Assembly (NCBI GenBank): GCA_964650405.1
Contig: CAZYTO010000051.1
Coordinates: forward strand, 1-23,889
DNA from: CAZYTO01 sp964650405
GTDB taxonomy: Bacteria > Acidobacteriota > Thermoanaerobaculia > Gp7-AA8
Direction: 5' to 3'
DNA: 23,889 nucleotides
The notes under the pieces are model-generated. The model ran no database searches and was not told the DNA's origin. It saw nothing but the letters and a program-made list of their open reading frames with translations. A program made the translations under genes and the position numbers. Of the stretch, positions 1 to 7,872 are shown one piece after another. Within the stretch, counting starts at the first letter, position 1. The number at the start of each line of letters is the position of its first letter.

Positions 1-63
1 GCATGCGACGCGGGCTGTGTTGCATGCGACGCGGGCTGTGTTGCATGCGACGCGGGCTGTGTT
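1..63. repeat. Three perfect tandem copies of a 21-bp repeat
   Basis: A 21-bp unit starting GCATGCGACGCGGG and ending CTGTGTT is repeated three times without change (1-21, 22-42, 43-63). A decayed fourth copy begins at 64 (GCGTGCGACGCTGG). The array may extend left of the window. It lies downstream of uvrB. It is followed at about 89-117 by a second short repeat built on CCGCTCG. Confidence 0.9.
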
Positions 64-119
64 GCGTGCGACGCTGGTGGCAGTTGTCCCGCTCGCCGCT
101 CGCCATCCCCGCTCGCCCG

Positions 120-2111
120 TCACACGAAGATCCGCATCTCCTTCAGCTCCTTCAGGCGGTCGCGGATCTCGCCGGCCTTCTCGAACTCCAGGTTCTTGGC
201 CGCCTCCTTCATCTCCTTGGTAAGGCGGCTGATGGCCTTGTCCAGGTCTTCGTCTTCCCCGAGCACGGACTTGCGCCGGCCGATGGGAGCGGCGACGTCG
301 AAGTAGTCGAGGTTGGACATCTTCACCAGGTCGCTGTCGATGGCCTTGATGATCGTGGCCGGCTCGATGCCGTGCTCCTCGTTGTACTTCCTCTGGATGG
401 CCCGGCGGCGGTTGGTCTCGTCGATGGCATTGCGCAGCGAATCGGTGATGACGTCGGCGTAGAGAATGGCCAGCCCGCCGACGTTGCGGGCGGCGCGGCC
501 GATGGTCTGGATGAGCGAGGTCGTGGAGCGGAGAAAGCCTTCCTTGTCCGCATCGAGGATGGCCACGCAGGAGCACTCCGGGATGTCCAGGCCTTCGCGC
601 AGGAGGTTGATGCCGACCAGGACGTCGTACACGCCGGCACGGAAGTCGCGGAGGATGGCGATGCGCTCCAGGGTCTCGACGTCGCTGTGCAGGTAGTTGA
701 CCTTGATGCCCAGCTCCATCAGGTAGCGGGTCAGGTCCTCCGACATGCGCTTGGTGAGCGTGGTGACCATGACCCGCTCACCCTTGGAGATGCGTTCCTT
801 GATCACGCCGATCAGGTCGTCCACCTGCCCCTTGACCGGCTTGACGACGATCTCCGGATCGAGCAGGCCCGTCGGGCGGATGACCTGTTCGGCGAAGAGG
901 CCGCCGCTCCGCTCCAGCTCGAACGGTGCCGGGGTGGCCGAGACGTAGATCATCTGGTCGAGCTTCGTCTCGAACTCGCCGAAGGACAGGGGCCGGTTGT
1001 CGATGGCGCTGGGCAGGCGGAAGCCGTACTCCACGAGCGTCTCCTTGCGGGACCGGTCGCCTCCCCACATGCCGCGCACCTGGGGGATGGTCTGGTGCGA
1101 CTCGTCGACGACAAGGAGAAAGTCTTTCGGGAAGTAGTCGATCAGCGTCGGCGGCGGCTCGCCCGGCTGGCGGCCGGAGAGGTGGCGCGAGTAGTTTTCG
1201 ATGCCGTTGCAGTAGCCGAGCTCCGCCATCATCTCCAGGTCGAAGAGCGTGCGCTGGGAGAGGCGCTGGGCTTCGAGCAGCCGGTCGTTGGCCCGCAGGA
1301 AGGCCACCCGCTCATCGAGCTCCACGCGGATGTTCTCCATCGCCTGCAGCAGCCGCTGGCGGGGCGTGACGTAGTGCGTGCGCGGGTAGACGGCCAGGCG
1401 GTCGATGTCCCGGCCGAACGTGCGGCCGGTGACGGGGTCGATACGCACGATCTTGTCGATCTCGTCGCCGAAGAACTCGATGCGCACGGCGTCGTCCTCG
1501 TAGGCCGGCCAGAGCTCGAGCACGTCGCCGCGCACGCGGAAGTTGCCGCGGGCCAGGTCGTACGGCGTCCGTTCGTACTGCATTTCCGTGAGCCGGCGGA
1601 GGTAGTCGGTCATCCCCTTCTCCACGCCCCGCTCGAAGAAGACGAGCATGGAGTGGTAGAGGTCGGGGTCGCCGATGCCGTAGATGCAGGAGACCGAGGC
1701 CACGATGATGACGTCGCGGCGCTCGAAGAGGGCCTTCGTGGCCGCCAGCCGCAGCTTGTCGATCTCGTCGTTCTTGGTCATCTCCTTTTCGATGTAGAGA
1801 TCGTTCTGCGGGATGTACGCCTCGGGCTGGTAGTAGTCGTAGTACGAGACGAAGTACTCGACCTTGTTGTTGGGGAAGAAGTTCTTGAACTCCTGGTAGA
1901 GCTGTGCGGCCAGGGTCTTGTTGTGACTGAGCACGAGGGTGGGACGGTTGATCTCCTCGATGACCTTGGCCACGGTGAAGGTCTTGCCCGACCCCGTCAC
2001 GCCGAGGAGCACCTGGTCGCGCAGCCCGGCCCGGACGCCGTCGACGAGTTGCCGGATGGCCGCAGGCTGGTCGCCCTGCGGCTGGAAGGGAGAGACGAGC
2101 TCGAAGTTCAT
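120..2111 (-). CDS. uvrB: UvrABC excision nuclease subunit B
   Basis: This is the DNA-damage recognition helicase of nucleotide excision repair, which is loaded by UvrA and recruits UvrC. The 663-aa length is normal for the family. Visible motifs are Walker A GVTGSGKT (residues 37-44), the beta-hairpin rich in Tyr (about 89-112, YYDYYQPEAY), the helicase motif DESH (336-339), motif VI QTIGRAARN (535-543) and a C-terminal UVR domain (about 622-657) that contacts UvrC. The start at MNFELVSPFQPQGDQP fits the family N-terminus. A longer reading frame upstream runs into the neighbouring gene in another frame and is not real. The ATG overlaps the stop of the upstream small membrane gene (ATGA), so translation is probably coupled. 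No LexA-like box is evident. Confidence 0.98.
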   Translation of the reverse strand: MNFELVSPFQPQGDQPAAIRQLVDGVRAGLRDQVLLGVTGSGKTFTVAKVIEEINRPTLVLSHNKTLAAQLYQEFKNFFPNNKVEYFVSYYDYYQPEAYIPQNDLYIEKEMTKNDEIDKLRLAATKALFERRDVIIVASVSCIYGIGDPDLYHSMLVFFERGVEKGMTDYLRRLTEMQYERTPYDLARGNFRVRGDVLELWPAYEDDAVRIEFFGDEIDKIVRIDPVTGRTFGRDIDRLAVYPRTHYVTPRQRLLQAMENIRVELDERVAFLRANDRLLEAQRLSQRTLFDLEMMAELGYCNGIENYSRHLSGRQPGEPPPTLIDYFPKDFLLVVDESHQTIPQVRGMWGGDRSRKETLVEYGFRLPSAIDNRPLSFGEFETKLDQMIYVSATPAPFELERSGGLFAEQVIRPTGLLDPEIVVKPVKGQVDDLIGVIKERISKGERVMVTTLTKRMSEDLTRYLMELGIKVNYLHSDVETLERIAILRDFRAGVYDVLVGINLLREGLDIPECSCVAILDADKEGFLRSTTSLIQTIGRAARNVGGLAILYADVITDSLRNAIDETNRRRAIQRKYNEEHGIEPATIIKAIDSDLVKMSNLDYFDVAAPIGRRKSVLGEDEDLDKAISRLTKEMKEAAKNLEFEKAGEIRDRLKELKEMRIFV

Positions 2112-2620
2112 TTGGGTTTGGTTCCGCTGTTGGCGGTGTGCAGATCGGTGAGCAGCTTCGTCATTTCCGCGGACGTGACCTTGTCGTCGATCATGGCGTC
2201 GCGCATGTCGCGCAGGACCGGCTGCAACGCTTCCAGTCCCACCTTTTTGGCAGTGAGGTTCGTCTGCAGCGAGGTCATCTCGCGATCGAAATCGGTCCGC
2301 TGGCCGGCCGTGACGTCCTTGTCGTAGATCGCGGCCATGTCCCGCCGCGAGCTGGAGATGAACCAGCTCATCAGCCGCATCATCCCGCCGTGCGTGGCGA
2401 AGTAGCCGGCGGCGAAGAAGACGCCCAGGAACGCCGTCGCGGCGATGCCGCAGCCCGTGGCAGCCCAGGGAGCGAAGAGACGGGGGCGGTCGCCGGGAGG
2501 GGCGGAATAGTATTCCGCGGGCAGCGGAGTACGCCGGCGGCCGGGGGCGGAAACCGGCGCGGGCGGGATCGCAGGAACCTCGAAGTTTTCGCTTTGCACG
2601 GCCTCGCCTGAATGTATCAT
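2108..2620 (-). CDS. Small single-pass membrane protein, unknown function
   Basis: This 170-aa protein matches no family I recognise. It has a Pro-rich cytoplasmic-type N-terminus (residues 15-50), one predicted membrane helix (about 53-75, Ala/Phe/Gly-rich) and a charged helical C-terminal domain (about 90-165) containing MTSLQTNLTAKKVGLEALQP and DDKVTSAEMTKLL. I chose the start MIHSGEA because upstream codons lead into the divergent promoter region. A GATAAT hexamer lies on the same strand 16 nt upstream. Its stop codon overlaps the uvrB start by ATGA, so the two form an operon with coupled translation. The C-terminal helix could face the periplasm. Nothing in the sequence links it biochemically to repair. 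Confidence 0.75.
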   Translation of the reverse strand: MIHSGEAVQSENFEVPAIPPAPVSAPGRRRTPLPAEYYSAPPGDRPRLFAPWAATGCGIAATAFLGVFFAAGYFATHGGMMRLMSWFISSSRRDMAAIYDKDVTAGQRTDFDREMTSLQTNLTAKKVGLEALQPVLRDMRDAMIDDKVTSAEMTKLLTDLHTANSGTKPK

Positions 2621-2635
2621 GGCCCGACTTCGGTC

Positions 2636-2642
2636 CATTATC
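2636..2642. promoter_or_regulatory. Overlapping divergent -10 elements
   Basis: The 7-bp stretch CATTATC gives CATTAT on the plus strand, 17 nt before the response regulator ATG. It gives GATAAT on the minus strand, 16 nt before the membrane-protein ATG. Neither has a good -35. The plus-strand gene has GGGAGA (2644-2649) as a plausible ribosome binding site. The assignment is from sequence pattern only. Confidence 0.4.
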
Positions 2643-2658
2643 GGGAGACACCAGAGCA

Positions 2659-3042
2659 ATGCCTGTTGTATTGTCCAACGTGACGGTCCTCATCCTCGAT
2701 GACAACCCCCTCGTGCTGAAACTGGGGCGGGCTCTCCTGGAGCGTGAGGGCTGTACGGTACTGACCGCCTCGAGCTGGATCGAGTTCAATCACGTTCTGG
2801 CCGGGAATTCGCCCGACATCATCTTTCTCGACGTGAATCTGCCGTCGATCAAGGGCAACCGCCTCAGCGAAGTCCTCAAGTCGCAGTCCAACAAGAAGGA
2901 CATCCCCATCGTCCTCATCTCGGACCTGCCGGAGAAGTCGCTGGAGGAGATGTTCCCCAGCTCCGGCGCCAACGCCTGGATGCGTAAACCGCTGACACGC
3001 GACAAGATGGTCGACATGATCCAGCGGTACGTGACGCGCTGA
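2659..3042 (+). CDS. Single-domain (CheY-like) response regulator
   Basis: This 127-aa protein consists of a receiver domain only, with no output domain. The acidic pair D14-D15, the phospho-acceptor D58 (in IIFLDVNLPS), the switch residue S88 and the conserved K110 (RKPL) are all present. It should therefore be phosphorylated and act through protein contacts rather than DNA binding. GGGAGA sits 9 nt before the ATG. No histidine kinase is adjacent. The nearest is the soluble kinase at 6835-7872, which also lacks a fused or adjacent receiver, so a pairing is possible but unproven. Confidence 0.9.
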   Translation: MPVVLSNVTVLILDDNPLVLKLGRALLEREGCTVLTASSWIEFNHVLAGNSPDIIFLDVNLPSIKGNRLSEVLKSQSNKKDIPIVLISDLPEKSLEEMFPSSGANAWMRKPLTRDKMVDMIQRYVTR

Positions 3043-3043
3043 C

Positions 3044-3076
3044 GTTCGTTGTCCGTTGTTCGTTCTCCGTTGTTCG
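3044..3076. repeat. Heptanucleotide tandem repeat, GTYCGTT family
   Basis: The sequence divides into 7-nt units: GTTCGTT, GTCCGTT, GTTCGTT, CTCCGTT and a partial GTTCG. It begins 2 nt after the response regulator stop. The same words recur at 3688-3744. Confidence 0.8.
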
Positions 3077-3092
3077 TAGAGGCCTTTGAGCG

Positions 3093-3144
3093 ACCCGGTA
3101 CCTGTCACCGGGTACCTGTTACCCGGTACCCGTTACCCGGTTAC
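3093..3144. repeat. Heptanucleotide tandem repeat, ACCNGKT family
   Basis: The sequence reads as about 7.4 units of 7 nt: ACCCGGT, ACCTGTC, ACCGGGT, ACCTGTT, ACCCGGT, ACCCGTT, ACCCGGT and TAC. Equivalently it is 3.7 copies of a 14-nt unit. GGTACC palindromes recur within it. It lies between the convergent response regulator and exported-protein genes and overlaps the stop codon of the latter. Confidence 0.8.
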
Positions 3145-3608
3145 TTCGGCTCGACCGCGTCGATGATTCCGCGGGCGAGGTGCTCTTCGCCGGGAGAAAG
3201 GCGCGAGTACCAGAAGTGGAGGGCGGCGCTGGTGACCTCACCTCTCTTGGCGGGACGCCGGACGAGAACCTCGCCGCAGTGGCCGGCGCCGGTGGCGGTG
3301 GCGCCGCCGACCTGGACGACCTTGCCGTGCGGTAATTCTGCAATGTGTAGAGTCGTGCCGCAGGCGTCACTACGGCCGCTGCCGTCTTCGGGAGCGAAAT
3401 AGAAGAAATTCGCGGCATTCCCCGCATAGGCCTCGAGGATGGGCCGCGTATCCCGGCCGAGGGTGAATTGATAGATGGTGTAATCGGGACCGTCGGTGCG
3501 CGTGACGCACACCTCGCGCGGCAGCCGGGCCCGGTACCCGTTGACGAAGGCAATCTCGCGTACGTCGCAGACCGAAACCGCGACGGCGAGGAGGAGAGAA
3601 GGAACCAT
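3141..3608 (-). CDS. Small exported protein, unknown function
   Basis: This 155-aa protein is not recognised. The first roughly 14 residues (MVPSLLLAVAVSVC) form a short hydrophobic segment that could be a signal peptide lacking a basic n-region, so the true start might lie elsewhere. A GGAG directly before the ATG gives weak support. The remainder is a soluble, probably beta-rich domain with FVNGYRARLP, YTIYQFTLGRDTRP, a central ACGTTLHIAELPHG segment and cysteines at about 105 and 133 that could pair. The lack of the small residue before Cys argues against a lipobox. It is a monocistronic island bracketed by the same 16-bp repeat word on both sides. Confidence 0.6.
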   Translation of the reverse strand: MVPSLLLAVAVSVCDVREIAFVNGYRARLPREVCVTRTDGPDYTIYQFTLGRDTRPILEAYAGNAANFFYFAPEDGSGRSDACGTTLHIAELPHGKVVQVGGATATGAGHCGEVLVRRPAKRGEVTSAALHFWYSRLSPGEEHLARGIIDAVEPK

Positions 3609-3687
3609 CTCCGCGTTGTACGCGAACGCCGCCTCCGCGACAATCGGGTTCGCCGCTTCGTCGCGAGAGCGACACGCTTTCGTGTGC

Positions 3688-3744
3688 CGTTGTTCGGAGA
3701 ACGTTGTCCGAAGCCGTTGTCCATTGGCCGTTGTCCGTTGTTCG
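3688..3744. repeat. Second copy of the GTTGTCC/GTTGTTCG repeat
   Basis: This holds degenerate repeats of CGTTGTCC and CGTTGTTCG. The 16-nt word CGTTGTCCGTTGTTCG at 3729-3744 is identical, and in the same orientation, to 3047-3062 on the other side of the 155-aa gene. The rest of the 3609-3786 gap shows nothing else I can support. Confidence 0.75.
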
Positions 3745-3786
3745 TCACCGGGCCGTGTCCGGCCGCGCGGACGGTGAACCGCCCGC

Positions 3787-6333
3787 CTACCGCGGCGGCT
3801 TCGTGGGCGTCGTCGTCTGCGTCTTCGGCGCTGGTGGCGGCGGCGCCGCCGTCGATGTTGCCGTTGCCGGCGGTGCGCCCTCGTCGACGTTCGGCGCGGG
3901 CGATTCGGAGCTCTCGCCGGCTTGGGCGCTCGGGTCGTTGATCCGCTGCGTAGGCTCGAGCTCCTTGGGCTGGTAGAACGGCGCCTGGAGGTAGTACGGC
4001 AGCTTGCTGACCGCCACCGATGCGCCGGAGCAGTCCTTGTCGGGCTCCTGGCCGGCGATGAAGGCCTCCATCACCACCCTGCCGCAGGGACCGGTACCGC
4101 GGCGGCCGGTCTGCAGGTCCATGGGCACGATGACCACACCGGGCGGCACGTCGAAGTCGGGGCGCGTCGTGCGCAGCTTCAGGGCGTCGATCTGCTTGAA
4201 GATGTCGATCCAGATGGGGAGGGCCACCATGGCGCCCGTCGCGCCGCCGCCGAGGGACTTCGACGGATCGTCGTAGCCGGTCCAGACGCAGACCGTGTAC
4301 TCGGGCGAGAAGCCGATGAACCAGGCGTCGGTGTAGGAGTTGGTCGTCCCGGTCTTGCCGGCCAGCGGCGGCGGCAGGATGTGCGCTTCGTAGGCCGTGC
4401 CGCGGTCGATGGTGCCGCGCATGACGTGGGCGAGCTCGTAGGCGACCTGCGCCTGCGTCGCCTCCGACAGCTCCGGCAATTGCTCTTCCAGCACGCGGTC
4501 GGTCTGATCGGCGATCTTCCGCACCAGGTGCGGCTTGACGTACACGCCCTGGTTGGCGAAGACGTTGTAGGCGGCGGCCATCTCGATGGGAGCGACACCG
4601 GCCGCGCCGAGCGCAGTCGAGGGGTAGTGCGGGATATCGGCGGTGATGCCGCAGCGGCGGGCGAAGTCGACGACGTGGTCGGCCCCGATCATCATCCAGG
4701 TCTTCACGGCCGGAACGTTGATCGACAGCTCCAGGGCCCGCTGGATGGTCACGATGCCGGCGTACTTGCCGTAGTAGTTCTTCGGCGCGTAGGTCTGGTT
4801 GCCGACCTGGATGGCGATGGGCTCGTCGAAGAGGGTGTCGGCGGGAGTGAGGCCCTTCTCGAAGGCCGCGCCGTAGACGAGCGGCTTGAACGACGATCCG
4901 GTCTGGCGGCGCGACTGGATGGCGCGGTTGAACTTCGACATGGCGAAGTCGTAGCCGCCCACGAGGGCCCGCACCTCGCCCGTCTTCACGTCCAGGATGA
5001 CCACGGCGCCCTGCACCAGCGGGAGCTGGTCGAGCATCCACTTCCGGGCGTGGGTCTTGGCGTCTTCGTCCATGCGGACCTGGATGAGGTCCCCGCGTTT
5101 GAGGACGCCTTCCATGGTCTTGTGGTACGTCCAGGCGAAACCGTTGGGCAGCAGCGTGACCTGGTCCCGCCCCACGCGCGTGGTGACGCCGTTCCTGTCC
5201 ACGCTCAGGACGACGGCCGGGTAGAGCCGGTCCGTCACGTACGGTTCATTGGTCCAGTTCGGATCGCGATACGCGACCGGATCGATCCCCTCGGCGATGA
5301 GGTTCCGGACCGGCTTGCGGTAGCCGTGGCGCCGGTCCCAGGCGCGCAGACCGCGCTGCAGGGAGACTTCCGCCGCCTGCTGCATGGAGAGGTCGAGGGT
5401 GGAGTAGACCTTCAGGCCGCGCTGGTAGAGGTTCTCGGCGCCGAAGTGCTCGTCGTGCTCGATGTGCTGGCGGATCTCCTCGGAGAAGTAGGCGCCGACG
5501 CGCGGTGCCTCTTCCTTGTAGGTGCCGAGGACGATGGGGATGGAGAGGTACTGCGCCAGTTGCTGTTTCGAGGTGATGGACTTCGGGATGTTCGACTCGG
5601 GGAGAGGGTTCTCTTCGAGCATCCGGCGCAGGACGTGGTTGCGGCGCTGCAGGGCGGCGTCGGGATGCAGGATCGGGCTGCTGGAGTTCGGCGAGCGCAT
5701 CAATCCGGCGATCATGGCCGCCTCGGGAACGTTGAGGTTCCTGGCGTGCTTGCCGAAGTAGAGCCGCGAGGCCGCCTCGACGCCGTACGCGCCGTGGCCG
5801 AGGTACATCTGGTTGGCGTACAGCTCGAAGATCTGGTCTTTCGTGAGCGTCTTCTCGATCTCCACGGCCGCGAAGATCTCGTTCACCTTGCGGTGCCACG
5901 ACTTCTCGCGCGTGAAGAAGAGCTGCTTGGCCACCTGCTGGGTGAGCGTCGACGCCCCTTGTACCCGCCTGCCGGCCACGGCGTCGGCCACGGCCGCGCG
6001 GGCCATGGCCAGCGGGTTGAAGCCGCCGTGGTGGTAGAAGCCGGCGTCCTCGGTGGCCAGGATCGCTTCGACCAGGGCCGGGGCCATGTCTTTCTTCGTG
6101 ACCACGATGCGCTTCTGGATCGAGTACTCGGCGAAGGGCAGGCCGTTGCGGTCGTAGATCCGCGTGATGATGGCGGGCTGGTACTCGTCGACGCCCTTGA
6201 CGGTCGGGATCTGGATGGCGTGTGCCAGCAGGAACCCCACCGGGGCGCCGGCGATCACCGCACCGAGGACGATGAACGTCCTGGCGATCCAGCGTCGCTT
6301 CTTCCGTTGTGGCGGGATGTTCAGCTCAGGCAT
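3787..6333 (-). CDS. Class A penicillin-binding protein (PBP1A-type), bifunctional peptidoglycan synthase
   Basis: This 848-aa enzyme polymerises lipid II and cross-links peptides on the periplasmic face of the inner membrane. It has a short basic cytoplasmic tail (KKRRW), a membrane anchor (about 17-40) and a GT51 glycosyltransferase domain (about 60-235) with catalytic E95 in ATEDAGFYHHGG and the motif GASTLTQQVAKQ. The transpeptidase domain carries S480-S-F-K483 (nucleophile S480), S537-I-N539 and K660-T-G. A linker domain lies between them. The C-terminus ends in a low-complexity Pro/Thr/Ala tail from about residue 810. I placed the start at MPELNIPPQRKK because the longer frame overlaps the divergent gene and lacks homology. 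Purine-rich GGAAGACGG lies upstream of the ATG. Confidence 0.96.
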   Translation of the reverse strand: MPELNIPPQRKKRRWIARTFIVLGAVIAGAPVGFLLAHAIQIPTVKGVDEYQPAIITRIYDRNGLPFAEYSIQKRIVVTKKDMAPALVEAILATEDAGFYHHGGFNPLAMARAAVADAVAGRRVQGASTLTQQVAKQLFFTREKSWHRKVNEIFAAVEIEKTLTKDQIFELYANQMYLGHGAYGVEAASRLYFGKHARNLNVPEAAMIAGLMRSPNSSSPILHPDAALQRRNHVLRRMLEENPLPESNIPKSITSKQQLAQYLSIPIVLGTYKEEAPRVGAYFSEEIRQHIEHDEHFGAENLYQRGLKVYSTLDLSMQQAAEVSLQRGLRAWDRRHGYRKPVRNLIAEGIDPVAYRDPNWTNEPYVTDRLYPAVVLSVDRNGVTTRVGRDQVTLLPNGFAWTYHKTMEGVLKRGDLIQVRMDEDAKTHARKWMLDQLPLVQGAVVILDVKTGEVRALVGGYDFAMSKFNRAIQSRRQTGSSFKPLVYGAAFEKGLTPADTLFDEPIAIQVGNQTYAPKNYYGKYAGIVTIQRALELSINVPAVKTWMMIGADHVVDFARRCGITADIPHYPSTALGAAGVAPIEMAAAYNVFANQGVYVKPHLVRKIADQTDRVLEEQLPELSEATQAQVAYELAHVMRGTIDRGTAYEAHILPPPLAGKTGTTNSYTDAWFIGFSPEYTVCVWTGYDDPSKSLGGGATGAMVALPIWIDIFKQIDALKLRTTRPDFDVPPGVVIVPMDLQTGRRGTGPCGRVVMEAFIAGQEPDKDCSGASVAVSKLPYYLQAPFYQPKELEPTQRINDPSAQAGESSESPAPNVDEGAPPATATSTAAPPPPAPKTQTTTPTKPPR

Positions 6334-6412
6334 ACGAACCGTCTTCCGGCCCGTGCAACCATTGGAGGCCTCAGCAACCAAGGTGTCACTACCGGCAGGC
6401 GATGGTACCTCA

Positions 6413-6419
6413 TAGAATA
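6413..6419. promoter_or_regulatory. Overlapping divergent -10 elements between PBP and regulator genes
   Basis: TAGAAT on the plus strand (6413-6418) lies 9 nt before the ATG at 6428, with no Shine-Dalgarno between them. The offset minus-strand hexamer TATTCT (6419-6414) could serve the PBP gene with a leader of about 75 nt. No convincing -35 is visible for either direction. Confidence 0.4.
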
Positions 6420-6427
6420 GACGCCTG

Positions 6428-6838
6428 ATGTCCTCTCTCTCGACCAAGGCCCCCGTGACGGGGGACTGGAGCCGTCTTGTTTCCGATTCACTCAAGCAGC
6501 ACGGCGTCTGGCACACGTACCTGAAGCTCGTGGAAGCGCGGAACGCGTATCCCGACAACTTGTCGTTGCGGGGCTACGTGGAGATCGTGCGCAATGCCAT
6601 CGTGCGCGAGCTCGTGGCGCACCCGAAGGGGATGCAGGCCGTGCCGAAGCTGACGGCGGAATTCCTCACGAACTTCGACCGCTTCAATCTGAACGCGCAG
6701 GAGGGCTACCTGATCTCGCTGATCGACGGCCGTCTGGACCTGCAGAAGCTCATGATCCTCAGCCCGTTCGATCAGTTCACCACGCTGTTCATCCTGGCCA
6801 AGCTCCAGCACGAGCGGGCCATCACGATGCCGCAATGA
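6428..6838 (+). CDS. Small soluble protein of unknown function, coupled to a histidine kinase
   Basis: This 136-aa cytoplasmic protein has no signal or membrane segment. The N-terminal half is helical (LRGYVEIVRNAIVRELVAHP). The C-terminal half, EGYLISLIDGRLDLQKLMIL followed by SPFDQFTTLFILAKLQ, resembles the short LSRIDG-type helical module attached to regulatory proteins in deltaproteobacteria and acidobacteria. That resemblance is from memory and is inference. The stop overlaps the kinase ATG (ATGA at 6835-6838), so the two are co-translated and probably work together. No Shine-Dalgarno precedes the ATG, and TAGAAT 9 nt upstream suggests a leaderless mRNA. It contains no aspartate arrangement typical of receivers. 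Confidence 0.8.
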   Translation: MSSLSTKAPVTGDWSRLVSDSLKQHGVWHTYLKLVEARNAYPDNLSLRGYVEIVRNAIVRELVAHPKGMQAVPKLTAEFLTNFDRFNLNAQEGYLISLIDGRLDLQKLMILSPFDQFTTLFILAKLQHERAITMPQ

Positions 6839-7872
6839 CCGAATACGCCACCGCCCTGCTCGACCGACTGCCCACGGCCATCGCCGTCATCACGCCGCAC
6901 GGCGAGATCGAATACTGCAATGCCGCCTTCGAGGCCACCTTCGGCGGCGACGCCAAGGCCTGGCTGAAGGACGCCACGCGCGCCGTGGCCGGAGAGCGAG
7001 GATGGCTGCAGAGCTTCTTCATGGCCGGCGACGACGGCACGCGCTCGACGGACGTGGAGATCGAAGGGCGCATCTACCGCGTGGACCGGATCATGAGCGT
7101 GGGCGGCGGAGGCGAAGCGGTGGCGCTGTCCTTCGACGACGTGACCCAGCAGCGCGAAGCCGAACAGTCGAAGTCGGACTTCACCGCCCAGATCGTGCAC
7201 GACCTCCGCGGTCCGCTCTCGGGCATCCAGGGCACGCTGGAGTTCGTCCTCACCCAGGAGGCCACGCGCCTGGACGCGCTGTACACGGACCTCCTCACCG
7301 AGGCCCAGCGCGAGTCGGAGCGCATGATGGGCCTGATCAACGAGATCCTCGACTTCTCCAAGATCCAGTCGGGCAGCTTCCTCGTGGAGACCGAGCCGGT
7401 GCGCGTGGCCGGCCTGCTCAAGCGGGCCGTGCGTTCGCTGCAGAGCGTGGCCGCCCGCGACGAGATCTTCCTCCTCTCCGCGCACGGCCGGGACGTGCCC
7501 CAGATCATCGGCAGCATGGAGAAACTGACCCAGGCCGTGATCAACCTGATCTCGAACTCGCTGAAGTTCACGCCGAAGAAGGGCCTCATCTCCGTGGGCG
7601 CGCAGATCTCGCGCGGCGACGAAGGCCCCGAGGCCATCGTCATCACCGTCACCGACAGCGGCATGGGCATCAAGGCCGAGGAGCTGCAGCAGATCTGGGA
7701 GAAATACAAGCAGAGCGGCAACAAGTCGCTCCGCGGCGGCAGCGGCACGGGCCTGGGCCTCTACATCGTCCGGCAGATCGTCGAGGCCCACGGAGGGGAA
7801 GTCACCGTGGCCTCGATCGAAGGCGTCGGCACGTCGATGGTGCTGAAGCTGCCGGTGAAGCGGGCGGCCTGA
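6835..7872 (+). CDS. Soluble PAS-domain sensor histidine kinase
   Basis: This 345-aa protein has a PAS domain (about 5-105) followed by a HisKA dimerisation domain with phospho-acceptor H122 in VHDLRGPLSG. A HATPase_c domain follows with the N box (N237/N241 in INLISNSLKFTP), G1 DSGMGI (274-279), an F-box-like WEKYKQS and G2 GSGTGLGLYIV (303-312). There is no membrane helix, so it senses a cytoplasmic signal or a partner. The coupled 136-aa protein upstream is the obvious candidate partner. There is no receiver domain in the operon. The single-domain regulator at 2659-3042 is the closest possible acceptor. The gene ends 1 nt before a long inverted repeat. Confidence 0.95.
   Translation: MTEYATALLDRLPTAIAVITPHGEIEYCNAAFEATFGGDAKAWLKDATRAVAGERGWLQSFFMAGDDGTRSTDVEIEGRIYRVDRIMSVGGGGEAVALSFDDVTQQREAEQSKSDFTAQIVHDLRGPLSGIQGTLEFVLTQEATRLDALYTDLLTEAQRESERMMGLINEILDFSKIQSGSFLVETEPVRVAGLLKRAVRSLQSVAARDEIFLLSAHGRDVPQIIGSMEKLTQAVINLISNSLKFTPKKGLISVGAQISRGDEGPEAIVITVTDSGMGIKAEELQQIWEKYKQSGNKSLRGGSGTGLGLYIVRQIVEAHGGEVTVASIEGVGTSMVLKLPVKRAA

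Noticed and set aside
3..2327. 774-codon open frame on the plus strand opposite uvrB
   Set aside because: It is antisense to an intact uvrB, has a biased Asp/Val/Leu/His/Arg composition typical of high-GC shadow frames and shows no domain.
3044..3144. CRISPR array
   Set aside because: The repeats are 7-nt degenerate units without spacers of constant size, and no cas gene is nearby.
3922..6420. 832-codon open frame on the plus strand opposite the PBP gene
   Set aside because: It is a high-GC antisense shadow. The PBP frame has intact catalytic motifs throughout.
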